DNA of 36,142 nucleotides from Defluviitaleaceae bacterium (lineage in GTDB: Bacteria > Bacillota > Clostridia > Lachnospirales > WQUN01): positions 1 through 36,142 of the forward strand of contig WRAH01000029.1 in assembly GCA_009780315.1 (NCBI GenBank). The letters run 5' to 3'. The translations under genes and the position numbers were made by a program. The notes beneath the pieces were generated by a model. The model saw only the letters and a list, made by a program, of their open reading frames with translations, did no database searches and had not been told where the DNA came from. This document shows positions 1 to 8,987 of this stretch, piece by piece. The first letter of the stretch is position 1, and every line of letters starts with the position of its first letter.

Positions 1-1
1 A

Positions 2-361
2 GAAAATGCACTCATGTTGTGGTCTAACCCAGCTGACGGAAACGTTGTTTCTATGCTTAACCCTCGTATCTTTGCTGACTTCATTGGCGGAGACATCGAA
101 TGGGTAGAAGCAACTCAAACAGTGACCTTCTCTGGCCCAGACTCAAATGGCTCACCTGTTACTGTTGTATTGCAAGTTGGTTCTAACACTGCAACAATCA
201 ACGGTGTGACACATGATATCGCAAGCTTCTCTGGCTCAGGTCCAGCTAACTCAGTCAGCACCATCATTTCTGCTGACCGCACATTCGTTCCACTACGCTT
301 CCTAGCTAACGCATTCTTGTTACCAATCAGCTTTGACCATGGTACAGTTGTTCTTGGCTAA
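2..361 (+). CDS. C-terminal part of a stalk-domain (copper amine oxidase N-terminal-like) surface protein, partial
   Basis: The reading frame is open from the first codon of the window to a TAA at 359-361, so the gene begins outside the window and only about 119 residues are visible. The last part contains the pattern DRTFVPLRFLANAF followed by a short beta-rich end, which is the hallmark of the copper amine oxidase N-terminal-like (stalk) domain that is common in secreted and wall-bound proteins of Clostridia. In these proteins the domain is thought to be structural, not enzymatic. The preceding 70 residues are rich in Thr, Ser, Val and Asn and look like beta strands of the same domain. A strong terminator follows at once. 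The same domain type appears again in the protein at 21846-22877. The role of the whole protein cannot be told from this fragment. Confidence 0.75.
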   Translation, partial: ENALMLWSNPADGNVVSMLNPRIFADFIGGDIEWVEATQTVTFSGPDSNGSPVTVVLQVGSNTATINGVTHDIASFSGSGPANSVSTIISADRTFVPLRFLANAFLLPISFDHGTVVLG

Positions 362-383
362 GATTTATCTCTAAGCTTTAATT

Positions 384-425
384 AAAAAGATGGTTTCGGT
401 TTTCCGATTCCATCTTTTTTTATTT
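384..425 (+). terminator. Rho-independent terminator of the stalk-domain gene
   Basis: The arm AAAAAGATGG (384-393) pairs with CCATCTTTTTT (410-420), with an inner TCGG/CCGA pairing, and a run of T follows. It lies about 23 bases after the stop codon of the first gene. Confidence 0.8.
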
Positions 426-445
426 TATAATGTATTGCCTCAAAT

Positions 446-470
446 AAAAAAGAGCTTATAAGCTCTTTTT
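446..470. terminator. Bidirectional terminator, serving the minus-strand operon
   Basis: The sequence AAAAAGAGCTTATAAGCTCTTTTT is a perfect palindrome with an A run before and a T run after it, so it can end transcription in both directions. It lies 12 bases beyond the end of the DUF2164 gene on the minus strand and closes that operon. Confidence 0.75.
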
Positions 471-481
471 GTTATTGGTTA

Positions 482-724
482 TTATTCATCTTTCATGAGT
501 AAATAAAAATCCTCAACTTTATCCGTCATAAACGCCATTGAATCTGCAATACCAACATTATAGTAGTATGAACCAAAATGTTCTGTTATGAAATCAAGGA
601 ACATTTCAGACTGTAAGTTTCCAAGCTTAACATCTAAATGCTCAAGGGCATATTCCTTGATTTTATCAATCCCATTCGCCCTTTGTTCCTTAGTCAAAGG
701 GATTGTATCAACTTTTTTCTTCAT
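482..724 (-). CDS. DUF2164 family protein
   Basis: This 80-residue protein is the last gene of the minus-strand operon. It starts with a Lys-rich stretch, then shows the pattern of DUF2164: LTKEQR near residue 10, a helix with IKEYALEHLDVKLGNLQSEMFLDFI, and the motif GSYYYNVGIADS near residues 51-62. The family is small, mostly helical and has no assigned function as far as I know. Its start codon lies one base after the serS stop codon, with no strong ribosome site, so it is probably translated by coupling to serS. A bidirectional terminator follows. Confidence 0.75.
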   Translation of the reverse strand: MKKKVDTIPLTKEQRANGIDKIKEYALEHLDVKLGNLQSEMFLDFITEHFGSYYYNVGIADSMAFMTDKVEDFYLLMKDE

Positions 725-725
725 C

Positions 726-1991
726 TTACTTAATCTCTGTCATACCGCCCATATAGGGAACTAACGCTTTAGGGATTTTTAAGCGACCATCATCTTGTTG
801 GAAGTTTTCAATAATAGCAGCTATTGTACGGGTAATCGCTAAACCACTGCCATTGAGTGTATGTGCAAAGACAGGTTTACCCCCTGCATCTTTAAAGCGA
901 ATGCCTGCACGGCGTGCTTGAAAACCCTCAAAATTGGAACAGCTAGAGATTTCTACATAACGATTATAACTTGGCATCCAAACTTCTAAGTCATAAGTTT
1001 TTGCATTAGAGAAACCTAAATCACCTGCACAAAGATTGACTACACGATAAGGAAGCTCTAATTTTTGCAAAATGTCTTCTGCATCAGCAGTGAGTTTTTC
1101 CAATTCATCATAAGAATCTTCTGGACGAGATAATTTAAAAATCTCCACTTTATCAAATTGATGTACACGAATTAAACCTCTGGTATCCCGTCCTGCCGCG
1201 CCGGCTTCTTTGCGGAAGCTTGGAGAATATGCACAGTACTTCACCGGTAGTATTGCACCATCTATAATTTCTTCGCGGTGAATGTTGGTAAGGGGTGTTT
1301 CTGCTGTGGGAATGAGAAATAGGTCTGTGTCTGCAAGATGAAAGAGTTGCCCTTCCTTATCTGGCAACTGTCCTACGCTTGTCATACTGGCACGATTAGC
1401 AATGTATGGCGGCATGATTTCCTCATATCCATGGGCAGCATGACGGTCTAGCATGAAACTAATCAAAGCCCGTTGAAGCTTTGCGCCTTGCCCACGCAAC
1501 ATGATAAAGCGTGACCCTGCAATTTTTACTGCTGTTGTAGGGTCAAATATTTTCAAATTTTCTCCCAAATCCCAATGGGGTTTAGGCTCGAATGTAAATT
1601 GCGTTGGTTCACCCCATTTACGAATCTCAACATTATCTGCTTCTGTCAGTCCATTTGGAACAGAAAAATGGGGTGTATTAGGAATGTTTAATAAGAATGT
1701 CTCTAATGCTTCATCAATAGCACGAACTTCTGGCTCTAATGCTTTTATCGCGTCAGAAAGTGTTTTCATTTCTGCCATGATGTGTGCAGTGTCTTTACCT
1801 TCTTTTTTAAGCATAGGAATTTGCTTAGATGCCATGTTTTGTTTTGCCTTCATATCTTCTGAATCCCGAAGCAGTGCTTTGCGGCGTTTGTCCAAATCTT
1901 CAAATTTTTCTAATGCATAATCCTTGCCGCGCTTGGATAATGCCGCTTTAGCGACCTCAAAATTTTCTCGTAATAGTTTTATATCAAACAT
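726..1991 (-). CDS. serS: Serine--tRNA ligase
   Basis: This 421-residue protein charges tRNA-Ser with serine in the cytoplasm and has the usual length for the family. Residues 1-105 form the long helical hairpin arm that binds the tRNA (MFDIKLLRENFE at the start, then charged heptad-like helices). The class II catalytic core follows, with the serine-site segment TAETPLTNIHRE, motif 2 in FRKEAGAAGRDTRGLIRVHQF and motif 3 in NGSGLAITRTIAAIIEN. The gene lies two bases after galE in the same operon, so it appears to have no promoter or T-box leader of its own, which is slightly unusual for a synthetase gene in Firmicutes. Confidence 0.96.
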   Translation of the reverse strand: MFDIKLLRENFEVAKAALSKRGKDYALEKFEDLDKRRKALLRDSEDMKAKQNMASKQIPMLKKEGKDTAHIMAEMKTLSDAIKALEPEVRAIDEALETFLLNIPNTPHFSVPNGLTEADNVEIRKWGEPTQFTFEPKPHWDLGENLKIFDPTTAVKIAGSRFIMLRGQGAKLQRALISFMLDRHAAHGYEEIMPPYIANRASMTSVGQLPDKEGQLFHLADTDLFLIPTAETPLTNIHREEIIDGAILPVKYCAYSPSFRKEAGAAGRDTRGLIRVHQFDKVEIFKLSRPEDSYDELEKLTADAEDILQKLELPYRVVNLCAGDLGFSNAKTYDLEVWMPSYNRYVEISSCSNFEGFQARRAGIRFKDAGGKPVFAHTLNGSGLAITRTIAAIIENFQQDDGRLKIPKALVPYMGGMTEIK

Positions 1992-1993
1992 AT

Positions 1994-3013
1994 TTAAGCC
2001 TCCTTATATCCATTCGGATTTTTGCTTTGCCAATGCCACATATCACGACAACCATCTTCCACTGTTTTGACCGCTTTCCAGTTGAGTAGTTTTTCAGCCT
2101 TTTCTGTTGAGCAGTAAGACACGGGCGCGTCACCAGAACGGCGAGCAGTTATGCTTATGGGTATTTTTATATTATTTGCTTTTTCAAAGGCGGCGAGTAA
2201 TTCAAAATTACTCGTACCTTTTCCAGTGCCTAGATTAAATGCTTCTGCACCAGTATGCTTTTCACAATACTTCATGGCTGCCACATGCCCCTTAACCAAG
2301 TCAGTAATGTGAATATAATCACGGATACATGTGCCGTCTGGGGTTGGGTAATCATCACCAAAAATGCTTGTGTACTTATGCTTACCTGCGGCAGTTTGCG
2401 CTATGTGAGGGGGAAGATTTTTAGGTATGCCTGTTGGGTCATCCCCAATGTCTCCACTTTCATGTGCGCCTATTAAGTTGAAGTAGCGTAGCATGGCTAT
2501 GCTCCAATCTGGGTTTGCTACTGTGGCATCACGCAAAATCTGTTCTGACATAAGTTTTGTCCATCCATACGGATTAGGACAATCACCAATAATAGACCCT
2601 TCTGTAATAGGCATGATATTTTTTTCACTATAAACACATGCTGATGAAGAAAATATAAGTCTTTTTACCCCATGGCGTTTCATGGCTTTGCACAATGAAA
2701 TGGTTGTATTGAGATTATTTGAATAATAATCCAGTGGCATGGATACACTGTCTCCTGCGGCTTTATATCCTGCGAAATGGATAATGCATTCTATACGATG
2801 TTTTGTAAAAATTTTATCCAAATTTGTGTCATCGCAAATATCTAGTTCGTAAAAATTAAATGTGCGTCCCGTCAGTTTTTTTACACGATTGAGTGCTTCT
2901 GGTGTACTGTTTGAAAAATTATCAGCAACAATGATATCATAATTTTGTGCTAATAATTCTACTGCCATGTGGCTTCCGATAAAACCTGCACCACCTGCCA
3001 ATAATATTGCCAT
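1994..3013 (-). CDS. galE: UDP-glucose 4-epimerase
   Basis: The 339-residue protein belongs to the extended short-chain dehydrogenase family and interconverts UDP-glucose and UDP-galactose with bound NAD. The NAD-binding motif GGAGFIGSH is at residues 7-15, the active-site Ser region SSSACVY lies near residue 125, and the catalytic Tyr/Lys pair is in NPYGWTKLMSEQ near residue 150. The C-terminal segment RRSGDAPVSYCSTEKAEKLLNW is typical of GalE. It lies three bases after parC and two before serS, which shows operon transcription. The product would supply UDP-galactose for cell-surface polymers; wecB across the divergent promoter serves a related purpose. Confidence 0.95.
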   Translation of the reverse strand: MAILLAGGAGFIGSHMAVELLAQNYDIIVADNFSNSTPEALNRVKKLTGRTFNFYELDICDDTNLDKIFTKHRIECIIHFAGYKAAGDSVSMPLDYYSNNLNTTISLCKAMKRHGVKRLIFSSSACVYSEKNIMPITEGSIIGDCPNPYGWTKLMSEQILRDATVANPDWSIAMLRYFNLIGAHESGDIGDDPTGIPKNLPPHIAQTAAGKHKYTSIFGDDYPTPDGTCIRDYIHITDLVKGHVAAMKYCEKHTGAEAFNLGTGKGTSNFELLAAFEKANNIKIPISITARRSGDAPVSYCSTEKAEKLLNWKAVKTVEDGCRDMWHWQSKNPNGYKEA

Positions 3014-3016
3014 ACA

Positions 3017-5233
3017 TTACTCTCCTTCCAAGTGCAGTTGTTTTTGTAAAAAATGTCCCGCTGTAGGGATTTTATCTGTGCGATAGTAGTCTAGGTTTCC
3101 ATTTTCATTTGAGACAGGACGCATGGCAGTAAGCTCTGTATTTTTGCGTAAAGTGAATACAGTGACCCCACCAGATTGTTTTGATGTATTTGTGGGAATA
3201 AGTGAAGCATTGATTAACATTGCTTTATCTTCACCCCGCTGTAAGTATAGGTCAACATCTTCGGGAATCCAATGCATTTCCGTAAGGGGTGCGCGTCCTG
3301 AATAGGCATTAACCAATTTGCGGCGGTTTGTTTTTGTGGCATATGCGTTAAATTGCACCTTTGCCACTTTGCCATTTGTAAATGCGAAAAGCATAAACCC
3401 GCTATAATCCTTGGCGGTTGCAAGATATATTGCTTTTTCGCCAGCCGCCATTTCACATAAGTTTGTAATATAATCGCCAAGTGCAGACGCTTTACAATCG
3501 GGCAAGTCATAAACCTTCACCTTATAGACATTACACTGATTGGTAAAGAGTAGGAGTTCATCACGGTTGGTGGCTTCAAGTGCTTGCAGGATATGGTCAT
3601 CTTCTTTAAGGTATTGGGTATCGGCGGCGCGTAAGCTTGCGTGGGATATTTTTTTAATGTAATTATGAGCAGTTAAGAATAGCTTTAAATTATAGTCATC
3701 AATAAAGTCAGCTTCTGATGGGGTGGGGGCTTCGCTGGCTTCCACGATTTCTGTACGTCGTGGACGACCATATTTTTTTGCAATGTCCTTTAACTGTGTA
3801 ATAATGACTTGACGTATTTTTTCGTCACTTCCATGAATTGCGTCCAGTTCTGCAAGTTCATCTTCCAGAGATTTTCTTTCAGCAATTCTATTGGTAAGAT
3901 GTTCACGGTTTAGATGACGAAGTTTGATTTCTGCAATAAAATCCGCTTGGGGTTGGGTAATTTTAAAGCCATCCATAAGATTAGGAATCACTTGTGATTC
4001 TTTTGGGGTGTCTCGGATTATTTTAATCGCTTTGTCTATATCTATAAGAATTTTTGCAAGACCTTCTAATAAGTGGAGTTTTTCAGATTTTTTCTTAATA
4101 TCATGTGCAAGTTGTCTCTTAATGCAAGATACACGGAATATGGTCCATTCCTCTAAAATTTCAGCAATGCCCATCACTTTTGGGCTACCATTGACGAGAA
4201 AGTTAAAATTACAGCTAAAAGAATCTTGCAAAGTGGTTAGAGAAAACAAACGGTGCATAAGTTGCTCATGATTTGCCGATTTTTTTATATCAATGGCAAT
4301 TTTTAAACCTTGAAGGTCAGTTTCATCACGAACATCTGTAATGTCTCGAATTTTTCCTGATTTCACCAGGGTTACAATTTTATCAATAATGGCTTCAAGT
4401 GTGGTAGTATAAGGAATTTCAAAAATTTCTATACAATTATTTTTTGCGTCAAAACGATATCGCGCCCTTAACTTGAACGAACCGCGCCCTGTTTTATATA
4501 TATTCGCCATATCTTCTGGTACAAAAATAAGCTCCCCACCTGTAGAGAAATCAGGGGCAAGTAGTGTTTTAATGATGTCACACTTTGGATTTTTAAGCCA
4601 TGCAATAGCCGTGTTACAGACTTCTTTTAAGTTGAAGCTACAAACGGTACTTGCCATGCCTACGGCAATGCCTTGGTTTGGAGTCACCAGTAAATTGGGA
4701 AAAGTTGTAGGCAACAGGGCAGGTTCCAGCATGGTTGCATTATAGTTGTCTACCATATCCACAACGCCCTTGTCGATATCTTTAAAAACCTCTCGGCAAA
4801 TATCGTCAAGGCGGGCTTCTGTATATCGGCTGGCGGCGTATGCCATATCCCGCGAATGATGTTTACCAAAGTTGCCCTTTGAATCGATAAATGGATGAAT
4901 AAGAGAATCATTACCACGGGTAAGGCGCACCATGGTTTCATAAATTGGGCCGTCACCATGGGGATTTAAACGCATCGTTTGCCCAACGATATCCGCAGAT
5001 TTTATGCGCCGCCCACCCCCTGATGATGCACCTGCGGAAAGTAAGCCCATTTTATACATGGTATACAAAAGTTTTCTATGGGCAGGTTTAAACCCATCAA
5101 TTTCTGGAATTGCCCGTGATACGATGACACTCATGGCATAGGGCATGAAGTTAATTTCTAATGTGTTGGTAATGGGCTGTTCTATGATATGATTTTCAGG
5201 AATTTCAGGGGATGTTTTTGTTTTTTTAGGCAA
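3017..5233 (-). CDS. parC: Type IIA DNA topoisomerase subunit A (ParC/GyrA-like)
   Basis: The 738-residue protein is the DNA cleavage and rejoining subunit of a type IIA topoisomerase. The winged-helix domain carries FKPAHRKLLYTMYKMGLL near residues 48-65, and the catalytic Arg-Tyr is in AASRYTEARLD with Tyr137 as the likely active-site residue. The tower and coiled-coil regions follow, with KIRQVIITQLKDIAKKYGRPRR near residue 480. The C-terminal part has weak beta-pinwheel repeats, and I see no GyrA box (QRRGGKG-like), which argues for topoisomerase IV and against gyrase. The sequence departs clearly from standard ParC, for example PHGDGPIYETMVRLTRGNDSLIHPF. The partner subunit is encoded at 5755-7743, with a glycosylase gene between them. 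Confidence 0.88.
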   Translation of the reverse strand: MPKKTKTSPEIPENHIIEQPITNTLEINFMPYAMSVIVSRAIPEIDGFKPAHRKLLYTMYKMGLLSAGASSGGGRRIKSADIVGQTMRLNPHGDGPIYETMVRLTRGNDSLIHPFIDSKGNFGKHHSRDMAYAASRYTEARLDDICREVFKDIDKGVVDMVDNYNATMLEPALLPTTFPNLLVTPNQGIAVGMASTVCSFNLKEVCNTAIAWLKNPKCDIIKTLLAPDFSTGGELIFVPEDMANIYKTGRGSFKLRARYRFDAKNNCIEIFEIPYTTTLEAIIDKIVTLVKSGKIRDITDVRDETDLQGLKIAIDIKKSANHEQLMHRLFSLTTLQDSFSCNFNFLVNGSPKVMGIAEILEEWTIFRVSCIKRQLAHDIKKKSEKLHLLEGLAKILIDIDKAIKIIRDTPKESQVIPNLMDGFKITQPQADFIAEIKLRHLNREHLTNRIAERKSLEDELAELDAIHGSDEKIRQVIITQLKDIAKKYGRPRRTEIVEASEAPTPSEADFIDDYNLKLFLTAHNYIKKISHASLRAADTQYLKEDDHILQALEATNRDELLLFTNQCNVYKVKVYDLPDCKASALGDYITNLCEMAAGEKAIYLATAKDYSGFMLFAFTNGKVAKVQFNAYATKTNRRKLVNAYSGRAPLTEMHWIPEDVDLYLQRGEDKAMLINASLIPTNTSKQSGGVTVFTLRKNTELTAMRPVSNENGNLDYYRTDKIPTAGHFLQKQLHLEGE

Positions 5234-5249
5234 GTGGGTCAGTCCTTTT

Positions 5250-5750
5250 TTATTGATTTACAAACCGCCAAAGCCGCGCTTTGTCTTCTTCGCTGGCATA
5301 ACCAATACCTATGCGCGGGGTTGTTTTGTATGGAAGGGGTGCGCCGTCTTCCAACCAAAGTGCATTTGATGTTGTATAATCTTCACGGTTTAAATCTCTT
5401 CCGATGGCTAATGCTTTTGTCACACGCCCTGGCCCAGATATACCTTCTACACCCCGAATCAACACGGCTTCTGGCTGTCCTTCCTCTGCGGCTACAACAT
5501 TGAGTAAATTGTGGATTCCATAGCATAAATAAACATAAGCAATGCCGCCCTGTTCATACAACACTGATGTTCTTGGGGTCTTGCCTTTGTGGGCATGACA
5601 GGCGGTATCGCTTTCACCGCAATAGGCTTCGGTTTCGGTTATTCTGTGGCGTATGACTTGATTACCCATTCTACGGCACAGTATTTTTCCCAGTAAAAAT
5701 GGCGCAAGGGTTTCCGCTGATTGCTTATAGCATTCCAAAGGTAAACGCAT
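5250..5750 (-). CDS. mpg: 3-methyladenine DNA glycosylase (AAG/MPG family)
   Basis: The protein removes alkylated or deaminated purines from DNA in base excision repair. It matches the AAG family over its whole 166 residues: ITETEAYCGESDTACHA holds the likely catalytic Glu41, the base-flipping Tyr43 and the His52 equivalent, and YVYLCYGIHNLLNVV and GPGRVTKAL follow in the usual order. I chose the ATG at 5748-5750 because the site AGGGTGAGG lies just before it and overlaps the parE stop codon; a longer frame up to 5870 runs into parE and has no family match at its N-terminus. The gene sits between the two topoisomerase genes, four bases after parE and 16 before parC, so it is co-transcribed with them. 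Confidence 0.92.
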   Translation of the reverse strand: MRLPLECYKQSAETLAPFLLGKILCRRMGNQVIRHRITETEAYCGESDTACHAHKGKTPRTSVLYEQGGIAYVYLCYGIHNLLNVVAAEEGQPEAVLIRGVEGISGPGRVTKALAIGRDLNREDYTTSNALWLEDGAPLPYKTTPRIGIGYASEEDKARLWRFVNQ

Positions 5751-5754
5751 ATCC

Positions 5755-7743
5755 TCACCCTGTTTCAGCAAGGTCAAGATATAAATGACCAAATTCTTCA
5801 ATAAAGTTTTTTCTGCCGCGAAGATTGTCCCCAAGGAGAATTTCAAACATTTCTTGAGTTTTTTCTGCATCTGTGGGAATAACTTGAACCAAACGGCGTG
5901 TTGCAGGATTCATGGTGGTTTGCCACATCATTTCTGGTTCATTTTCTCCCAAGCCTTTTGAACGCTGGATATGCACTTTTGAACCAGATTTTTCTGCTTT
6001 GGCAAGGATATCTGCCTTGTCCTTTTCGGTGTATGCAAAGAAAGTATTTTTACCTGCGGTGATTTCATATAATGGGGATTCGGCTATGAAAACCTTACCC
6101 TGTTCGATAAGGGTGGGGGTTAGGCGATACAACATAGTGAGAACAAGTGTGCGAATATGATATCCGTCGTAGTCAGCATCTGTACAGATGATGATACGAT
6201 TCCAGTTTAAACGGTTGATATCAAAGTCACTTAAATCTTTTGCCTGTTTGTTGTCCCGTTTAATTTCTACACCACAACCCAGTACACGTAATAAATCGGT
6301 AATGATTTCATTTTGTAAAATTCGGTTATAATCGGCTTTTAAGCAGTTGAAAATTTTACCACGTACAGGCATTATCGCTTGAAATTCTGCATCCCGCCCA
6401 AGTTTACACGAGCCTAGGGCAGAATCACCTTCTACAATATAAAGTTCCCGACGGGTGATGTCTTTTGTACGGCAGTTTACAAACTTTTCTACACGATTAT
6501 TAAGGTCAATTTGCCCTGTTAATTTTTTCTTTAATGCAACACGGGTTTTTTCTACAGATTCACGGCTGCGCTTGTTTGCTAAAATTTGTGCGCAAATTCT
6601 ATCTGCATCGGGCTTGTTTTCTATAAAATATACTTCCAACTGCTTTTTCAAAAACTCCGTCATGGCTTCTTGAATAAACTTATTGGTAATGGCTTTTTTC
6701 GTCTGATTTTCATAGGATGTGACGGTTGAAAATGAATTGGTAATTAAAATAAGACTTTCCTCAATATCGGGGAAGGTTATTTTTTTCTCGTCTTTTTTAT
6801 AGTGTCCGCCGCTTTTGATATAGGCATCTACCCCAGATATAAAAGCGGTTTTTACCGCTTTATCAGGCGCACCGCCATATTCTAAATAGCGGGAGTTATG
6901 ATAGTATTCAAGCACATTGACATCATTGGAAAAACAAAATGCAATGTCAAATTTTAGTTTATATTCAGGATGGTCTGCACGGTCGCGTCCTTGTGTTTCG
7001 TGAGAAAGCAAGTAAGGGTCGGTCAGTGCCGTGTTATTTGCAAGCTCAGTTATATAGTCGCTGATACCTTTTTCATATTGAAAGGAAAAGGTTTCACCGC
7101 TAGGCTCGTCTTTGAGTATAAATTTTAGCCCTGCGTTGACAATGGCTTGACGTTTTAACATGTCTTGATACCATTCAAGAGGTACATCAATATCTGTAAA
7201 AACATCACGGTCTGGCCGCCAATTGACCATTGTTCCTGTTTTTCTACCGCCGAAAGGCTCTTTTTTTAGCCCGCCTACATTTTCACCTTTTTCAAAATGC
7301 AAAGTGTATTTAAAGCCCTCACGCAGAATTTCTGCGTTCATATATTCTGAACTATACTGGGTTGCACACAGGCCAAGTCCATTCAGTCCTAAACTGTAGG
7401 CATAATTTCCATCATCCTCATTATTGGTATATTTTCCGCCTGCGTAAAGTTCGCAAAAAACAAGTTCCCAGTTATACTTTTCCTCAATCGGGTTATAGTC
7501 TACAGGCACACCCCGCCCATAGTCTTTGACTGTAATAGAAAAATCACGATGACGTATGATTTCAATTTTTTTACCATGCCCTTCACGGGCTTCATCTATT
7601 GAGTTTGAAATAATTTCAAAAATTGCGTGCTGACAGCCTGTAATCCCATCTGAACCAAAGATGACTGACGGGCGTTTGCGCACTCTATCCGCGCCTTTTA
7701 AAGCGGTTATACTCTCGTTTCCGTATGCCTTATTCGTTGCCAT
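5755..7743 (-). CDS. parE: Type IIA DNA topoisomerase subunit B (ParE/GyrB-like), divergent
   Basis: The 662-residue protein is the ATPase subunit of a type IIA topoisomerase. The GHKL ATPase fold is seen in IFEIISNSIDEA (Glu43, Asn47), VKDYGRGVPVD and GLNGLGLCATQY. The TOPRIM domain has IVEGDSALGSCKLGRD, AIMPVRGKIFN and CTDADYDGYHI, and the C-terminus has RSKGLGENEPEMMW. In standard GyrB/ParE the first TOPRIM motif reads EGDSAGGSAKQGR; here Gly is replaced by Leu and the following residues differ, so this is a divergent branch. It is the first gene of the minus-strand operon, with the ribosome site TGAGGT before the ATG and a promoter near 7791-7820. Confidence 0.9.
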   Translation of the reverse strand: MATNKAYGNESITALKGADRVRKRPSVIFGSDGITGCQHAIFEIISNSIDEAREGHGKKIEIIRHRDFSITVKDYGRGVPVDYNPIEEKYNWELVFCELYAGGKYTNNEDDGNYAYSLGLNGLGLCATQYSSEYMNAEILREGFKYTLHFEKGENVGGLKKEPFGGRKTGTMVNWRPDRDVFTDIDVPLEWYQDMLKRQAIVNAGLKFILKDEPSGETFSFQYEKGISDYITELANNTALTDPYLLSHETQGRDRADHPEYKLKFDIAFCFSNDVNVLEYYHNSRYLEYGGAPDKAVKTAFISGVDAYIKSGGHYKKDEKKITFPDIEESLILITNSFSTVTSYENQTKKAITNKFIQEAMTEFLKKQLEVYFIENKPDADRICAQILANKRSRESVEKTRVALKKKLTGQIDLNNRVEKFVNCRTKDITRRELYIVEGDSALGSCKLGRDAEFQAIMPVRGKIFNCLKADYNRILQNEIITDLLRVLGCGVEIKRDNKQAKDLSDFDINRLNWNRIIICTDADYDGYHIRTLVLTMLYRLTPTLIEQGKVFIAESPLYEITAGKNTFFAYTEKDKADILAKAEKSGSKVHIQRSKGLGENEPEMMWQTTMNPATRRLVQVIPTDAEKTQEMFEILLGDNLRGRKNFIEEFGHLYLDLAETG

Positions 7744-7790
7744 GTCTACCTCAAATCTTTAAATTGAATCAAAACCATTACTACCCCATT

Positions 7791-7842
7791 AGCATACCAT
7801 ATAATTTTGCAATTGTACAAAATCTTAGAAATGCTCTATAAT
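7791..7842. promoter_or_regulatory. Divergent promoters sharing one TTGTACAA palindrome
   Basis: On the plus strand TTGTAC (7813-7818) and TATAAT (7837-7842) are 18 bases apart and would drive wecB. On the minus strand TTGTAC (7815-7820) and TATGCT (7791-7796) are also 18 bases apart and would drive the parE operon. The two -35 boxes overlap in the palindrome TTGTACAA (7813-7820), so the two polymerases would compete for it. Confidence 0.55.
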
Positions 7843-7874
7843 TTATCTAACAGACAGATGAAGGAGTATGCATA

Positions 7875-8987
7875 ATGAAGATACTTTCAATCTTCGGAAC
7901 GCGCCCCGAAGCATATAAAATGATTCCGCTGATATTAGAAATGCAAAAACACCCGAACATCCAATCCGAAGTATGCATAACCGCACAACATCGTGAATTG
8001 GTTGACAATGCCCTCGCACTCTTTAATATTATGCCTGATTATGATTTAAACATTATGACCGTAGGGCAAACGATTACAGAAATAACAGTGCGTGTTTTGC
8101 AAGGACTTCCTGCAATTTTAGAAAAAAGCAAGCCTGATATCATACTTGTACATGGAGACCCTACAACAGCATTTGCCGCGTCACTGGCAGCATTTTATGC
8201 AAAAATTCCCATTGGACATGTTGAAGCTGGGCTTCGCTCACATGACAAATATAGCCCATATCCAGAAGAAATGAATCGTAAACTGACCACTGCATTAGTA
8301 GATTTTTACTTTGCCCCAACAGATGTATCACGGGATAATTTGCTAAAAGAAGGTATTGCAAAGGATTTAATTTTTGTGACAGGCAACACAATTCTTGACA
8401 TCATAAAGTACACTACAAAAGAAAACTACAAATTTCAAATGGATAGGCTGAATCATGATGTAGATTTTACAAAGAGAATCATCTTAATGACTGCTCATCG
8501 CGGGGAAAATCGGGGTGAGCCGATGGAAAACATTTGCCGTGCAGTATTGCGTATTGTAAAGGATAATCCAGATACATTTCTGGTTTGGCCTGTTCACCCG
8601 GGCAAAGCTGTAACCGAGCCAGCCAATAGAATCCTAGGTGGGCAAGAACGCGTTTTACTAACCCAACCGCTGGATATTATAGACATGCACAATTTAATGA
8701 GCCGCTCATATTTGCTTCTTACAGATTCAGGTGGGCTGCAAGAAGAATCACCATCTTTTAACCTACCTACAGTAGTGCTTCGAGAAGTCACAGAACGTCC
8801 GGAAGGGCAAAAAGCTGGTACACTGGTTCTTGCAGGAACCCATGAGGATTCTATATATAATGAGGCAATGGGGCTATTAACAGATACACAGGTATATAAA
8901 AAAATGGCGAATGCACAAAATCCTTTTGGGGATGGCAACGCCAGTTGTCGAATCATTGATGCAATATTAAGGAGTGCTAAACTATGA
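7875..8987 (+). CDS. wecB: UDP-N-acetylglucosamine 2-epimerase (non-hydrolysing)
   Basis: The 370-residue enzyme interconverts UDP-GlcNAc and UDP-ManNAc, a precursor for wall teichoic acid linkage units and other surface glycans. It shows FGTRPEAYKMIP at residues 6-17, the substrate region HVEAGLRSHDKYSPYPEEMNR, MTAHRGENRG and the nucleotide-binding segment TDSGGLQEESPSF. The family also includes MnaA of Bacillus. A ribosome site AAGGAG lies 10 bases before the ATG. The stop codon overlaps the start of the next gene (ATGA), so translation is coupled to the acetyltransferase. Confidence 0.94.
   Translation: MKILSIFGTRPEAYKMIPLILEMQKHPNIQSEVCITAQHRELVDNALALFNIMPDYDLNIMTVGQTITEITVRVLQGLPAILEKSKPDIILVHGDPTTAFAASLAAFYAKIPIGHVEAGLRSHDKYSPYPEEMNRKLTTALVDFYFAPTDVSRDNLLKEGIAKDLIFVTGNTILDIIKYTTKENYKFQMDRLNHDVDFTKRIILMTAHRGENRGEPMENICRAVLRIVKDNPDTFLVWPVHPGKAVTEPANRILGGQERVLLTQPLDIIDMHNLMSRSYLLLTDSGGLQEESPSFNLPTVVLREVTERPEGQKAGTLVLAGTHEDSIYNEAMGLLTDTQVYKKMANAQNPFGDGNASCRIIDAILRSAKL

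Noticed and set aside
5751..5870. Longer start for the mpg glycosylase
   Set aside because: The extra 40 codons lie inside parE, match nothing in the family, and the inner ATG has a good ribosome site.
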